A stretch of DNA of 64,000 bases from Clostridia bacterium (GTDB lineage: Bacteria; Bacillota; Peptococcia; DRI-13; UBA5745). This document shows positions 56,100 through 64,000 of the stretch, piece after piece. The DNA lies in NCBI GenBank assembly GCA_018434325.1, contig JAHDPO010000004.1:327416-391415 (forward strand), read 5' to 3'. The notes under the pieces are model-generated. The model saw nothing but the letters and a program-made list of their open reading frames with translations. It was not told where the DNA came from and made no database searches. Position 1 is the stretch's first letter. Each line of letters begins with the position of its first letter. The position numbers and the translations under genes are program-made.

Positions 56100-57767
56100 T
56101 CATTCCTGATTCTGGCTGCCGAAGCTTTCACCGGATTTGTCTTTAAAGAGCTCCACATTGTTGACCACATTTCGCAGCAAGCTTTGCAGATCGATGCCGG
56201 AAACGGTTTTCACCATAGCGGGAACCTGAGTCAGCAATTCGGCGGAATAGCCCGCTACTTTAGATATGCTTTTGTTGCTGTCGCCGGAATCCACAATAGT
56301 GATCTGGCCGATTTTGCTGACCGGCTCGGCAATGGCCTGGGTAATGGAGCCGGTAATCTCCGGCAGCACCTTGACCACCATTTCCATCATGGCCGCTTCG
56401 CCGTATTCCTTATAAGCTTCTGCCAGCTTCCGCTTGGCCTCAGCCTCGGCAAAGGCTTTTTCCCGGATAACCTCAGCCTCCGCCAAGCCCTCTGCCTGAA
56501 TAGCCTGAGCCTTGGCTTTACCGACGGCCTCAGTGGACTGAGCCTCCGCCAGACCGCTGACCTTCACCGCTTCGGCTTCAGCCTCCGCTTCCAGCTTGCG
56601 CTTGGCGGCTTCCGCTTCGGCTTTGGCGATATCTTCATATTTTCTGGCTTCCGCTTCTTTTTGACGGCGGTAAGCCTCGGCGTCGGCCATGGTACGCATC
56701 TTCTCCGCCTGGGCCTCTGCCTCTTTTTGAACCTCGGAATTCAGTTCTTCCTGGCGGCGCAAGGCTTTTTGCCGGGCCACTGTGGTTTCCTGCTCTTCCC
56801 TTGTACGCTCCACTTCCATTTGGGCTTTCGTCAATTCTACGTTTTTCTCTTCCTGGACCAGCTGGGCGTCCATTTGGGTGGCAATGATTTCTTTTTGCAC
56901 CCGGTTGCTTTCGATCTGGTAGGCGGCGTCGGTCATGGCCTGTTTCTTTTGGGTAGCTTCCATGTTGGCCAGAACGATCAAGTCTTTATCTTTAGTGGCA
57001 TTGGCGATCTTAATGTCTGCCTCCGCCTGGGCTTCCTGCTCCTGCTGCTTGGCGATAGCCAGAAGAATAGCCGTTTCTTTTTGGAGTTCTGCGGTTTTCG
57101 TAGCCGTTTCCCGGGCATTCTGGGCAATGGTAATCTCTTGCTCCCGCAAGGCATTGGACTCGGCGATCAAAGCGTTTTTCTTCACTTCGGCCACTTGCTT
57201 TTTGCCTAAGGAGTCCAGATAACCTTGATCATCCTTGATTTCTTTGATGGTAAAGGCCTTGATTTCAAGACCCATATCTTCCAGCTCTTTAGCAGCCACT
57301 TCCTGCACGGAAGAAGCAAACTTTTCCCGGTTTTGATAGATTTCCTCCACAGTCATGCCGGACAAAATTTCCCTCAACTTGCCTTCCAAAACCTCTTTTG
57401 AGGTTTCGGTAATATTTCTGATGGTGCCCGTAATGTCGCCGGTATTGAACTGTTCCATGGCGGCCAGGATTTTTTCCGTAACGTTCTTAATTTTGATAAT
57501 CGTTAAAGCGCCCACTTCGATATCGACGCCGGTGGAGGTCAAGCCTCGGACAATAACGGAAATCTGCATATTTTCCAAGCTGATGGCGTCGGTTCTTTCC
57601 AAAAGCGGTATGACCAGGCCGCCGCCGCCGGAAATCACTCTCTTTTTCAAGCCGGTTACGACGAGGGCCTTATCCTGAGGCACCTTGCGCCACATAGACA
57701 GGACGCTGACGACCAGCAAGATGAGGACGCCCAGGACTATTGCCGAAATGATGATGGGATTGTTCAT
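56100..57767 (-). CDS. Flotillin-like SPFH protein
   Basis: Membrane scaffold protein of functional membrane microdomains. N-terminal membrane hairpin (about 5-26), SPFH domain (KALVVTGLKKRVISGGGG and on), then a very long Ala/Glu-rich coiled coil (about 190-460) with EA repeats, and a C-terminal oligomerisation part. 555 aa, nearer FloT/YuaG than FloA. It is preceded 25 nt upstream by an NfeD-like gene, as in Bacillus yuaF-floT. Confidence 0.93.
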   Translation of the reverse strand: MNNPIIISAIVLGVLILLVVSVLSMWRKVPQDKALVVTGLKKRVISGGGGLVIPLLERTDAISLENMQISVIVRGLTSTGVDIEVGALTIIKIKNVTEKILAAMEQFNTGDITGTIRNITETSKEVLEGKLREILSGMTVEEIYQNREKFASSVQEVAAKELEDMGLEIKAFTIKEIKDDQGYLDSLGKKQVAEVKKNALIAESNALREQEITIAQNARETATKTAELQKETAILLAIAKQQEQEAQAEADIKIANATKDKDLIVLANMEATQKKQAMTDAAYQIESNRVQKEIIATQMDAQLVQEEKNVELTKAQMEVERTREEQETTVARQKALRRQEELNSEVQKEAEAQAEKMRTMADAEAYRRQKEAEARKYEDIAKAEAEAAKRKLEAEAEAEAVKVSGLAEAQSTEAVGKAKAQAIQAEGLAEAEVIREKAFAEAEAKRKLAEAYKEYGEAAMMEMVVKVLPEITGSITQAIAEPVSKIGQITIVDSGDSNKSISKVAGYSAELLTQVPAMVKTVSGIDLQSLLRNVVNNVELFKDKSGESFGSQNQE

Positions 57768-57792
57768 TAATGTTTACCTCCTGACCTTTGAT

Positions 57793-58359
57793 TTATTTTG
57801 CTGAAAAGATTTGCAAATCTTCGCAAACATAGTGAATATTGTCCTGAATCGACACAATAAAGACTTCTGCTCCTTTAGCGATGCCCGGACCGGGTTTTCT
57901 CTCCTTGGCCCTGCCGGAAAGGATATTACCCTCAAGGGTGTAAGATATCTTGCCGAAACCTCCCGGCGCAATGGCTTCCACCACCTGGGCCCGCAGCAGC
58001 AAGGCGTCTTCCTCTCTGGGCACGGTAGTTTCATAGCTCCTGAGCTTGAGATAAACAAAGCGATAAAGAATGGCGGAGGCTGCCAGACCCGCCAAAACAC
58101 TGAGCAGCAAGCAGAAAACCGGCGGCAGAAAGGCTTCCAAAATCAGGCCGGCGCCACCGAAAACTGCGGCAAAGGCCATCAGAGTAAAGGGCTTAAAAGG
58201 TAAAATAGCCCCCAAGCCAAAGTCGAAATCGATGTCAAAGTCAAAATCGAAGTCGAAGTCCAAACCGTCCAAAAGATTGCCCGCCAGCAAGGAAAGGAGG
58301 CTGAACAAAGCGCCGACCAGCAGACAAACCATATATACAGTGTGCATGATCGCCATCAT
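57793..58359 (-). CDS. NfeD/YuaF-like membrane protein with an Asp-Phe repeat
   Basis: Partner of flotillin. Membrane segments at about 5-25, 55-75 and 80-100, then a soluble OB-fold C-terminal domain (LLLRAQVVEAIAPGGFGKIS). The first external loop is a near-perfect DF repeat (DFDFDFDFDIDFDF). The ATG at 58359 has GGAGGA 8 nt upstream; the frame continues to 58500 without support. 188 aa. Confidence 0.85.
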   Translation of the reverse strand: MMAIMHTVYMVCLLVGALFSLLSLLAGNLLDGLDFDFDFDFDIDFDFGLGAILPFKPFTLMAFAAVFGGAGLILEAFLPPVFCLLLSVLAGLAASAILYRFVYLKLRSYETTVPREEDALLLRAQVVEAIAPGGFGKISYTLEGNILSGRAKERKPGPGIAKGAEVFIVSIQDNIHYVCEDLQIFSAK

Positions 58360-58546
58360 ACTCCTACTCCTCCTTCGCCAAAAGTTTTCCTTATAATAAT
58401 AATTATAGCGGATCGTGAAAAGATATACAAGGAACATTGGGCATTTTCGGGCAGAGCAGGCGTAAACAATCTGTAAAAATGAGGGAAGACACATGCGCAA
58501 TCGAACATGCGAAGCCGGCTAAATCTCCTGCATACGCGCATTTTGC

Positions 58547-58575
58547 TTGTTGTTTGGCCATGGTAATGCTATAAT
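58547..58575 (+). promoter_or_regulatory. Promoter of glnS
   Basis: TTGTTG, a 17-nt spacer and a perfect TATAAT, about 60 nt before the start codon. Confidence 0.6.
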
Positions 58576-58635
58576 GTCACATAAATATGTGTATGCAAAG
58601 GCATAGCATACTGTCATTTAAGGAGATATGATCGT

Positions 58636-60306
58636 ATGAGCGGAACTATACCAAACTTTATTCATGATGTGATCGACGGGGACCTGGCTGCCGGCCGGGA
58701 AAACCACGTCCATACCCGTTTCCCGCCGGAGCCCAACGGCTGCCTCCATATCGGCAGCGCCAAGGCCATCTGGATCAATTATACCACCGCCCAAAAATAC
58801 GGCGGCAAGTTCAACTTGCGCTATGACGACACCAACCCGGCCAAGGAAGATGATTCCTTCGTCCGTTCCATCGAAGAAGATATCCGCTGGCTCATCGGTG
58901 AGGAGCCCAGCGGCGGTATTTTTTTTGGCTCCGATTATTTTGATCAATGCTATGAGTTTGCCCTGAAGCTGATTCGCCAGGGCGACGCTTACGTTTGCGA
59001 TCTCTCCGCCGAAGAAATGCGGGAATACCGGGGCACCTTGACGGAACCCGGCAAAGAAAGCCCCTATCGCTACCGCACGCCGGCGGAAAACGAAGATCTC
59101 TTTGTCCGGATGAAAAACGGCGAATTTGCCGATGGCAGTCGCACGCTGCGGGCCAAGATCGACATGAGCTCCCCCAATATCGTTTTGCGGGACCCGGCCA
59201 TCTACCGGATTTTGCGGGTACACCATCACCGCCAGGGGGATAAATGGTGCATTTATCCCTTATACGATTACGCCCATCCTATCCAGGATGCTATCGAAGG
59301 GATCACCCACTCCCTTTGCTCGCTGGAGTTCACTAATAACCGGCCCCTTTACGATTGGGTCATTGAGAAAATCGGCTTTGCCAATCCTCCCCACCAATAT
59401 GAATTTGCCAGATTAAATATCACCAATACCGTCATGAGCAAGCGCTATCTGCGCAAGCTGGTGGAAACCGGTCTGGTCGACGGCTGGGATGATCCCCGGA
59501 TGCCCACCCTTTCCGGTCTGCGCCGCCGGGGCTATACCCCTTCCGCTCTTTTCAACTTTTTACGCAAAGTCGGAATCTCCAAGGTCTACAGCATCGTCGA
59601 TATCCGCCTGCTGGAGCATTGTATTCGGGAAGAGCTCAATGCCGCAGCCCTGCGGCGGCTGGCTGTCCTTGAACCCCTTAAGGTTGTCATTACCAATTAT
59701 CCGGCGGATCAAACGGAGTATTTTTCTCTGCCCAATCATCCGGAAAGCCCCGAAGCCGGCAGCCGCCAGCTGCCCTTTACACGGGAGCTTTATGTGGAGC
59801 AATCCGACTTCATGGAGGATGCCCCCAATAAGTTTTTCCGGCTGAAGCCCGGCGGCGAGGTACGGCTGATGGGAGCTTATATCATCCGCTGCGACGAAGT
59901 GGTTAAAGACGATAGCGGCAAGGTGGTGGAGCTGCGCTGCTCCGCCGATTTGGAGACGGGCAATGCCATGCCCGCCGACGGCCGCAAAGTCCGGGGCACG
60001 ATCCACTGGCTTTCTGCCGCCCACGCTCAAGACGCCGAAGTCCGCCTTTATGAAAATCTTTTTACGATTGAAGATGTCAATAGCATTCCCGAAGGCAAGG
60101 ACTACGACGATTATATCAACCCCGATTCTCTCCAGGTCAGAAAAGAAGCCAAAATCGAAGCAGCGCTAAGCGAGGCTCAGCCCGGTCAAGCATTCCAGTT
60201 CGTCCGTACCGGCTATTTTACCCTGGACAGCCATACGCCGGGAGTTTTCAACCAAACGGTGGCTCTGAAAGACAGCAAAGGCTCTTTCATCGTCAACGGT
60301 CAATAA
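58636..60306 (+). CDS. glnS: Glutaminyl-tRNA synthetase
   Basis: Charges tRNA-Gln directly. Class I motifs GCLHIGSAKA (HIGH) and VMSKRYL (KMSKS) and the N-terminal TRFPPEPNG of GlnRS are present. The C-terminal two beta-barrel anticodon domain is complete, total 556 aa. An AAGGAGA site precedes the ATG. Many Clostridia lack this enzyme and use GatCAB, so its presence is a trait of note. Confidence 0.97.
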   Translation: MSGTIPNFIHDVIDGDLAAGRENHVHTRFPPEPNGCLHIGSAKAIWINYTTAQKYGGKFNLRYDDTNPAKEDDSFVRSIEEDIRWLIGEEPSGGIFFGSDYFDQCYEFALKLIRQGDAYVCDLSAEEMREYRGTLTEPGKESPYRYRTPAENEDLFVRMKNGEFADGSRTLRAKIDMSSPNIVLRDPAIYRILRVHHHRQGDKWCIYPLYDYAHPIQDAIEGITHSLCSLEFTNNRPLYDWVIEKIGFANPPHQYEFARLNITNTVMSKRYLRKLVETGLVDGWDDPRMPTLSGLRRRGYTPSALFNFLRKVGISKVYSIVDIRLLEHCIREELNAAALRRLAVLEPLKVVITNYPADQTEYFSLPNHPESPEAGSRQLPFTRELYVEQSDFMEDAPNKFFRLKPGGEVRLMGAYIIRCDEVVKDDSGKVVELRCSADLETGNAMPADGRKVRGTIHWLSAAHAQDAEVRLYENLFTIEDVNSIPEGKDYDDYINPDSLQVRKEAKIEAALSEAQPGQAFQFVRTGYFTLDSHTPGVFNQTVALKDSKGSFIVNGQ

Positions 60307-60377
60307 AAATCCTTATATAAAATTCCTTATAAAAATCCTTATATCGAAAAGCCAGGTTATAGCAATATAAATAAAAG

Positions 60378-60420
60378 AGGCTCTCAAGATGACTTGCCGG
60401 TCGCCTTGAGAGCTTTTTTT
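60378..60420 (+). terminator. Terminator of glnS
   Basis: GCTCTCAAG with CTTGAGAGC stem and seven T. Upstream, 60305-60350 carries three tandem copies of AAATCCTTATA-like sequence. Confidence 0.88.
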
Positions 60421-60517
60421 GCCATTATACAGGAGCTAAAGCCTTAATGCATAAGCATCCGGCCGGTCGCCGTCGGTTAGCGGCATTCGTTTAACATCTG
60501 CAAGCCTTGGAAAATGA

Positions 60518-60652
60518 GCAAAATTGCAAGTTTAAAGTGTCCGAAACAACGCTTACCTGCTTTATTCGGCTGTATTTGACCGTATTTAGTGTCTTCTTCA
60601 GGAAATGACCGCCATTCTGAAAGAACAGCACACTTTAAACTTGCAATTTTGC
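60518..60652. repeat. 135-bp element with perfect 23-bp inverted ends (MITE-like)
   Basis: The sequence 60518-60540 is the exact complement of 60630-60652 (core TTGCAAGTTTAAAGTGT). AAAATGA lies directly outside the left arm and again 3 nt outside the right arm, a possible target duplication. It has no coding capacity and lies between convergent genes. A long hairpin RNA is an alternative. Confidence 0.65.
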
Positions 60653-60685
60653 GTAAAAATGATCCGGCAACCCTCCCAGGCTAAG

Positions 60686-61987
60686 CTACAGGTCCAGGAG
60701 CTTGATGGCGTCCACATAGGAGGCTATACCCTCCGCCACCCTTTTGGCTTCTTTCATGGCCAGAACCACCGTGGCAGGCTTATGCACCACATCGCCGCCG
60801 GCAAAGACGCCTTTTCTCATGGTCATGCCGTAAGGCCGCTCTTTGGTGATTACATAGCCGTTTTCATTGACCTCTATGCCCGTGGTGGTGGACACTATCC
60901 GGCTGGCCGGCCTTGAGCCTACGGCAAGCATCACGGTATCCGCCTCGATTTCTCTTATCTCGCCATCCGTCTTGTACTTTAATCCTTTTACGCTTTCATA
61001 GCCGGTAAACTCAAGAGGTTCGGCATGCCAAAGGAATTCCACCCCTTCTTCAAGGGCGCTATTGTACTCCGCCAGCAAAGCCGGCATCTCCTCAAAGCCT
61101 TTCCTGGACACCACTGTGACGGATTTCGCCCCTACCCTTAAAGCCGTCCGGGCTGCATCCATCGCTACATTGCCGGCGCCGATGACGATTGTCTTATCCC
61201 CTTCTTTCACAGGAACTTCATCCCGCCCCACGCCGCCTGCATTATGCAGGGTAACCATACGCAGAAAATACGTTGCTTGCAGCACGCCGCTTTTGCGCCG
61301 GCCGGGAAGATCCAAATCCCTGGCCAGAGCCGTACCGGTGCCAATAAATATGGCGTCAAAATTTTGAGCAAACATATCGTCGATAGTAAGATCCCGTCCC
61401 ACCATCACATTGGTTAAGAAGCTGACGCCAAGAGCTTCGATCCTTTTGATCTCCCGCCTGACGATTTCCTTCGGCAAGCGAAACTCCGGTATGCCATAAA
61501 GAAGCACGCCGCCGGGCTCGCTTTCGTTTTCATAAACCACCACATTAAAGCCTTGCCTGGCCAAGTCGCCGGCCACGGTAAGGCCCGCCGGCCCGGAGCC
61601 GATTACCGCTACCTTGCCTCTGGTCTTATGGATCAGGCTTTCTTTGATCAGGCCCATCTCCGCATCAAAATCGGCAATGAATTCTTCAAGCTTGCCCACC
61701 TGGATGGGAGCACTCTTGCCATTTAATATACAATGGCCTACGCATTGCTTTTCATGGGGACATACCCTGCCGCAAACGGCGGGCAGATTGGTTTTCCTGG
61801 CCAATATCTCCCTGGCTTCTCCCAAATTCCCTTTGGAAAGCTGATAAATGAAATCGGGAATATCGTTATTGATAGGGCAGTTCTTTTGGCAGGAAGGGTT
61901 TTTGCAGCGCAGGCAGCGCTTGGCTTCCTTTATCGCTTCATACATCGTGTAGCCCGGATTACCGGCCTGTTCTTTTGGCTCTGTCAT
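60686..61987 (-). CDS. GltD-like NAD(P)H oxidoreductase (glutamate synthase small-subunit family)
   Basis: FAD protein with two cysteine clusters for [4Fe-4S] centres at the N-terminus (CLRCKNPSCQKNCP and CGRVCPHEKQCVGHC). An FAD loop (VIGSGPAGLTVAGDLARQG) and an NAD(P) loop (VIGAGNVAMDAARTAL) follow. 433 aa. No large subunit is adjacent, so it may act alone or with another partner (NfnB/SudB-like roles exist). Function beyond electron transfer is open. Confidence 0.85.
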   Translation of the reverse strand: MTEPKEQAGNPGYTMYEAIKEAKRCLRCKNPSCQKNCPINNDIPDFIYQLSKGNLGEAREILARKTNLPAVCGRVCPHEKQCVGHCILNGKSAPIQVGKLEEFIADFDAEMGLIKESLIHKTRGKVAVIGSGPAGLTVAGDLARQGFNVVVYENESEPGGVLLYGIPEFRLPKEIVRREIKRIEALGVSFLTNVMVGRDLTIDDMFAQNFDAIFIGTGTALARDLDLPGRRKSGVLQATYFLRMVTLHNAGGVGRDEVPVKEGDKTIVIGAGNVAMDAARTALRVGAKSVTVVSRKGFEEMPALLAEYNSALEEGVEFLWHAEPLEFTGYESVKGLKYKTDGEIREIEADTVMLAVGSRPASRIVSTTTGIEVNENGYVITKERPYGMTMRKGVFAGGDVVHKPATVVLAMKEAKRVAEGIASYVDAIKLLDL

Positions 61988-62011
61988 ATCGTCTGTCTGA
62001 TCCTTTTTTTA

Positions 62012-62797
62012 TTATTGTCTCACGGCTTCATAAATCAATATACCTGCCGCCACCGCGGCATTTAAAGATTCCGCACCCTGAGCTAACGGGATAAATACCC
62101 TTTCATCCACCTCAGTCAAGGGAATGCTCAAAAGGCCCCTGGCCTCATTGCCGATGCACAGCAACGTCTTGTTTTGCCAAGGCAGCCGGCGATAATCTCT
62201 GCCGCCGCCGGCGTCGGCAGCCACCGTTTTGTAGCCTTGATCCAGAGCCCATCTGGCCGCAGCGCTCCAGGTCACCTCCGTGAATACCGGCAAATGAAAG
62301 ATGCCGCCCATGGAAGCCCGCACAGCTTTGCCGCCGAAAGGGTCCGCCGTGCCCTGAAGACAGATCAGACCTTGGCCGCCCGCCGCCCATAGGGTGCGCA
62401 GAATAGTACCCAGGTTGCCGGGGTCTTGCAGACCGTCCAGTACGACAACCGGGCCTTGGCCCGGCCGAAAATCCTTCAACGGTGCAGGGGATAAGCGGCA
62501 AACCAGCACAATCCCCTGAGGGGTCTCCGTCTCAGCCAAAGTGTTTAAAACTTTAGAGGTAACCTGAAAGAACCGGCGAGCCTTGGCAGACAATGCTTTT
62601 AAAAGCTCCTCGCCTCTTGGCGTAGCCGCCAGGGTCTCATGATAATAGACCTCCTCCACCAGAGCAGACTTGGCCGCTTCTTCCGCCAGGCGCAAGCCTT
62701 CCACCAGGAAAAGGCCTTTGGCCTCCCGAAACTTTTTTTGCTGTAGTTTTCTGGCCTCCAGCACCCATTGGTTCTGGGCCGAAGTGATGATCTCCAT
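62012..62797 (-). CDS. SpoU/TrmH-family RNA 2'-O-methyltransferase
   Basis: SAM-dependent SPOUT enzyme modifying rRNA or tRNA ribose. N-terminal substrate-binding domain (LFLVEGLRLAEEA), then motif 1 LDGLQDPGNLGTILRT, motif 2 LCIGNEARGL and motif 3 (IPLAQGAESLNAAVAAGIL). The ATG at 62797 has GGAG 7 nt upstream; a TTG at 62812 overlaps that site. About 261 aa, like the YsgA/RlmB group. Confidence 0.9.
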   Translation of the reverse strand: MEIITSAQNQWVLEARKLQQKKFREAKGLFLVEGLRLAEEAAKSALVEEVYYHETLAATPRGEELLKALSAKARRFFQVTSKVLNTLAETETPQGIVLVCRLSPAPLKDFRPGQGPVVVLDGLQDPGNLGTILRTLWAAGGQGLICLQGTADPFGGKAVRASMGGIFHLPVFTEVTWSAAARWALDQGYKTVAADAGGGRDYRRLPWQNKTLLCIGNEARGLLSIPLTEVDERVFIPLAQGAESLNAAVAAGILIYEAVRQ

Positions 62798-62972
62798 AAT
62801 GTCTTTCTCCAAGTTTTAGTGTTTCTCGCAATTAGCTATAGTAAACTTGCTTATATTATATACTAATATCGGTATTTTTTTAAGCCTTGATTTCCCGGTT
62901 ATAGATTATAGTAGTAAGTTAGTGGGTCATTGACGACAGAGAAGCTAACTGTACAAAATCTGCTGACTTTTC

Positions 62973-63859
62973 TTTACTTTCCATAAATGGTTACATTTCA
63001 AGCCAGTCTCGGTTTTGCGGCGCCCTGCTTGTTATCCGCGTTTACATTCCACAAATGGTTATATTTCAAGTGACGAAATAAACGAATACTATGCCCCATC
63101 TGATCTGGTTTACATTCCACTATGGTTATATTTTAAGATCTCAGCACGACGAATTTGTTGAGCGACAGGAATAACTTACATTCCACTATGGTTATATTTC
63201 AAGGTCAATTTCGATCAGAATACCATTACTGCAGACATCGAATTTACATTCCACTATGGTTATATTTCAAGGTTCCAACCAGCAGGCATTAATGATATTG
63301 TCGCTCTTTTTACATTCCACAATGGTTATATTTCAAGACCGCTGAAAATTACATGAAAATTGCCGAAGAATACTTTACATTCCACAATGGTTATATTTCA
63401 AGATAACAGATACATTATTACCATTCTCGTCTTTGAGCTTTACATTCCACAATGGTTATATTTCAAGGCAGCCACCCAACGAAAATTGCGCAAAGGAATA
63501 CCCACTTTACATTCCACAATGGTTATATTTCAAGTTTATGCCAGTAGCTGCGAAGATCCCGGCGGTGGTCTTTACATTCCACAATGGTTATATTTCAAGG
63601 CCAGCTGGGTGAGGCCCTGGGGCATGTCGTTGATCTTTACATTCCACAATGGTTATATTTCAAGGGCGGCGATTTAATTGGCCAATGCCAGCAATTGGAC
63701 TTTACATTCCACAATGGTTATATTTCAAGTGTATTCGGGCGAAATCCTACAGGCAATGTTAATACTTTACATTCCACAATGGTTATATTTCAAGCGTGGA
63801 ATCCTGCAACTACGCTTGACTTGTCCAAGCTTTACATTCCACAATGGTTATATTTCAAG
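62973..63859 (-). CRISPR. CRISPR array, 14 repeats and 13 spacers
   Basis: The repeat on the plus strand is TTTACATTCCACAATGG + TTATATTTCAAG (29 nt, preceded by C in the last eight copies). Spacers are 36-39 nt (35-38 if C is counted in the repeat). Repeats 6-14 are identical; 3-5 share a variant, 2 has an extra A, 3 a T for C near the end, and 1 is clearly degenerate. So the old end is on the left and the leader on the right. On the minus strand the repeat holds CCATTGTGG followed by AATGTAAAG, like a stem plus 8-nt tag of class 1 (I-B-like) repeats. No cas gene is in the window. Confidence 0.95.
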
Positions 63860-63921
63860 CGTAAGCGTAAAATCGGGCATCACCTGTAAACAGGCATGAG
63901 GGTATGTTAAACTAAAGGAAA

Positions 63922-64000
63922 TTAAAAAAGGCCATCCTCCATGGCAGCCTTGAATTCGTTGAACTGCTTACGAATCAGCTTTTTATGCTGGCCGTCGGAC
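63922..64000 (-). CDS. 3' end of an unidentified gene (partial)
   Basis: An open frame enters at the window end and stops at TAA (63922-63924). The visible C-terminus is HKKLIRKQFNEFKAAMEDGL plus Phe. It lies on the presumed leader side of the CRISPR array, where cas genes often lie, but the 25 residues are too few to name a family. Confidence 0.5.
   Translation of the reverse strand, partial: SDGQHKKLIRKQFNEFKAAMEDGLF

Noticed and set aside
62949..62959. CTGTACAAAAT near the left of the CRISPR array, identical to the start of the 37.9-39.7 kb repeat.
   Set aside because: Only 11 bases match and the rest of the repeat is absent; too short to call a copy.
63360..63899. Open reading frames across the CRISPR array that translate to repeated TFHNGYIS or YIPQWLYFK peptides.
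   Set aside because: They are translations of the repeats and have no ribosome site.

Overview
The window looks like the chromosome of a spore-forming, probably anaerobic, low- to mid-GC Firmicute of the Clostridia type (Peptococcaceae-like is my inference). Evidence is the dacF-spoIIAA-spoIIAB-sigF locus with recognisable sigma-H and sigma-F/G promoters, spoVAC, spoIID-like, bofC-like and yunB-like genes, T-box leaders on trp and pheST, and strong AGGAGG-type ribosome sites. No rRNA, tRNA or recognisable transposase was seen. Most genes lie on the minus strand.

Layout: 1-2.2 kb, a chemoreceptor. 2.2-6.0 kb, spoVAC and the spoIIA operon with dacF, separated by an intergenic region holding a 55-bp direct repeat. 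6.1-16.4 kb, a housekeeping cluster: secDF/yajC (protein export), tgt/queA/queH (queuosine), a SpoIID-like lytic transglycosylase, ruvABC (Holliday junctions) and yebC. 16.5-25.6 kb, sporulation and envelope genes (bofC-like, yunB-like, a class A penicillin-binding protein) mixed with a transglutaminase-like orphan, an ArAE-type exporter, a NUDIX protein and a MATE pump.

25.7-32.9 kb is a complete vanB/vanA-like glycopeptide resistance island (vanR-vanS-vanY-murF-vanH-van ligase-vanX). It has murF where the enterococcal vanB operon has vanW. Each of its three promoters carries direct repeats of a CTACAG hexamer spaced exactly 11 bp and ending 10 nt before a -10-like box, very likely the VanR operator. 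33.0-37.9 kb is a trpDCFBA operon under a tryptophan T-box, without trpE or trpG.

37.97-39.72 kb is the most unusual part. One nuclease-like gene is flanked by two arrays of a ~26-bp repeat (nine copies, both orientations), and the whole is bounded by inverted GGGGGCACTGA ends. I read it as an undescribed mobile or selfish element. 39.9-46.1 kb holds a coiled-coil protein, a TIM-barrel protein of unknown function and a tetR-regulated MacB-type efflux operon. 46.2-58.4 kb holds mutS2, a NUDIX protein fused to an apparently dead histidine-phosphatase domain, a U32 peptidase, zapA, pheST with a T-box, and a flotillin/NfeD membrane pair. 58.6-62.8 kb holds glnS, a 135-bp inverted-repeat element, a GltD-like oxidoreductase and a SpoU methyltransferase. 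The window ends with a 14-repeat CRISPR array, apparently transcribed leftward, and the 3' end of an unidentified gene.
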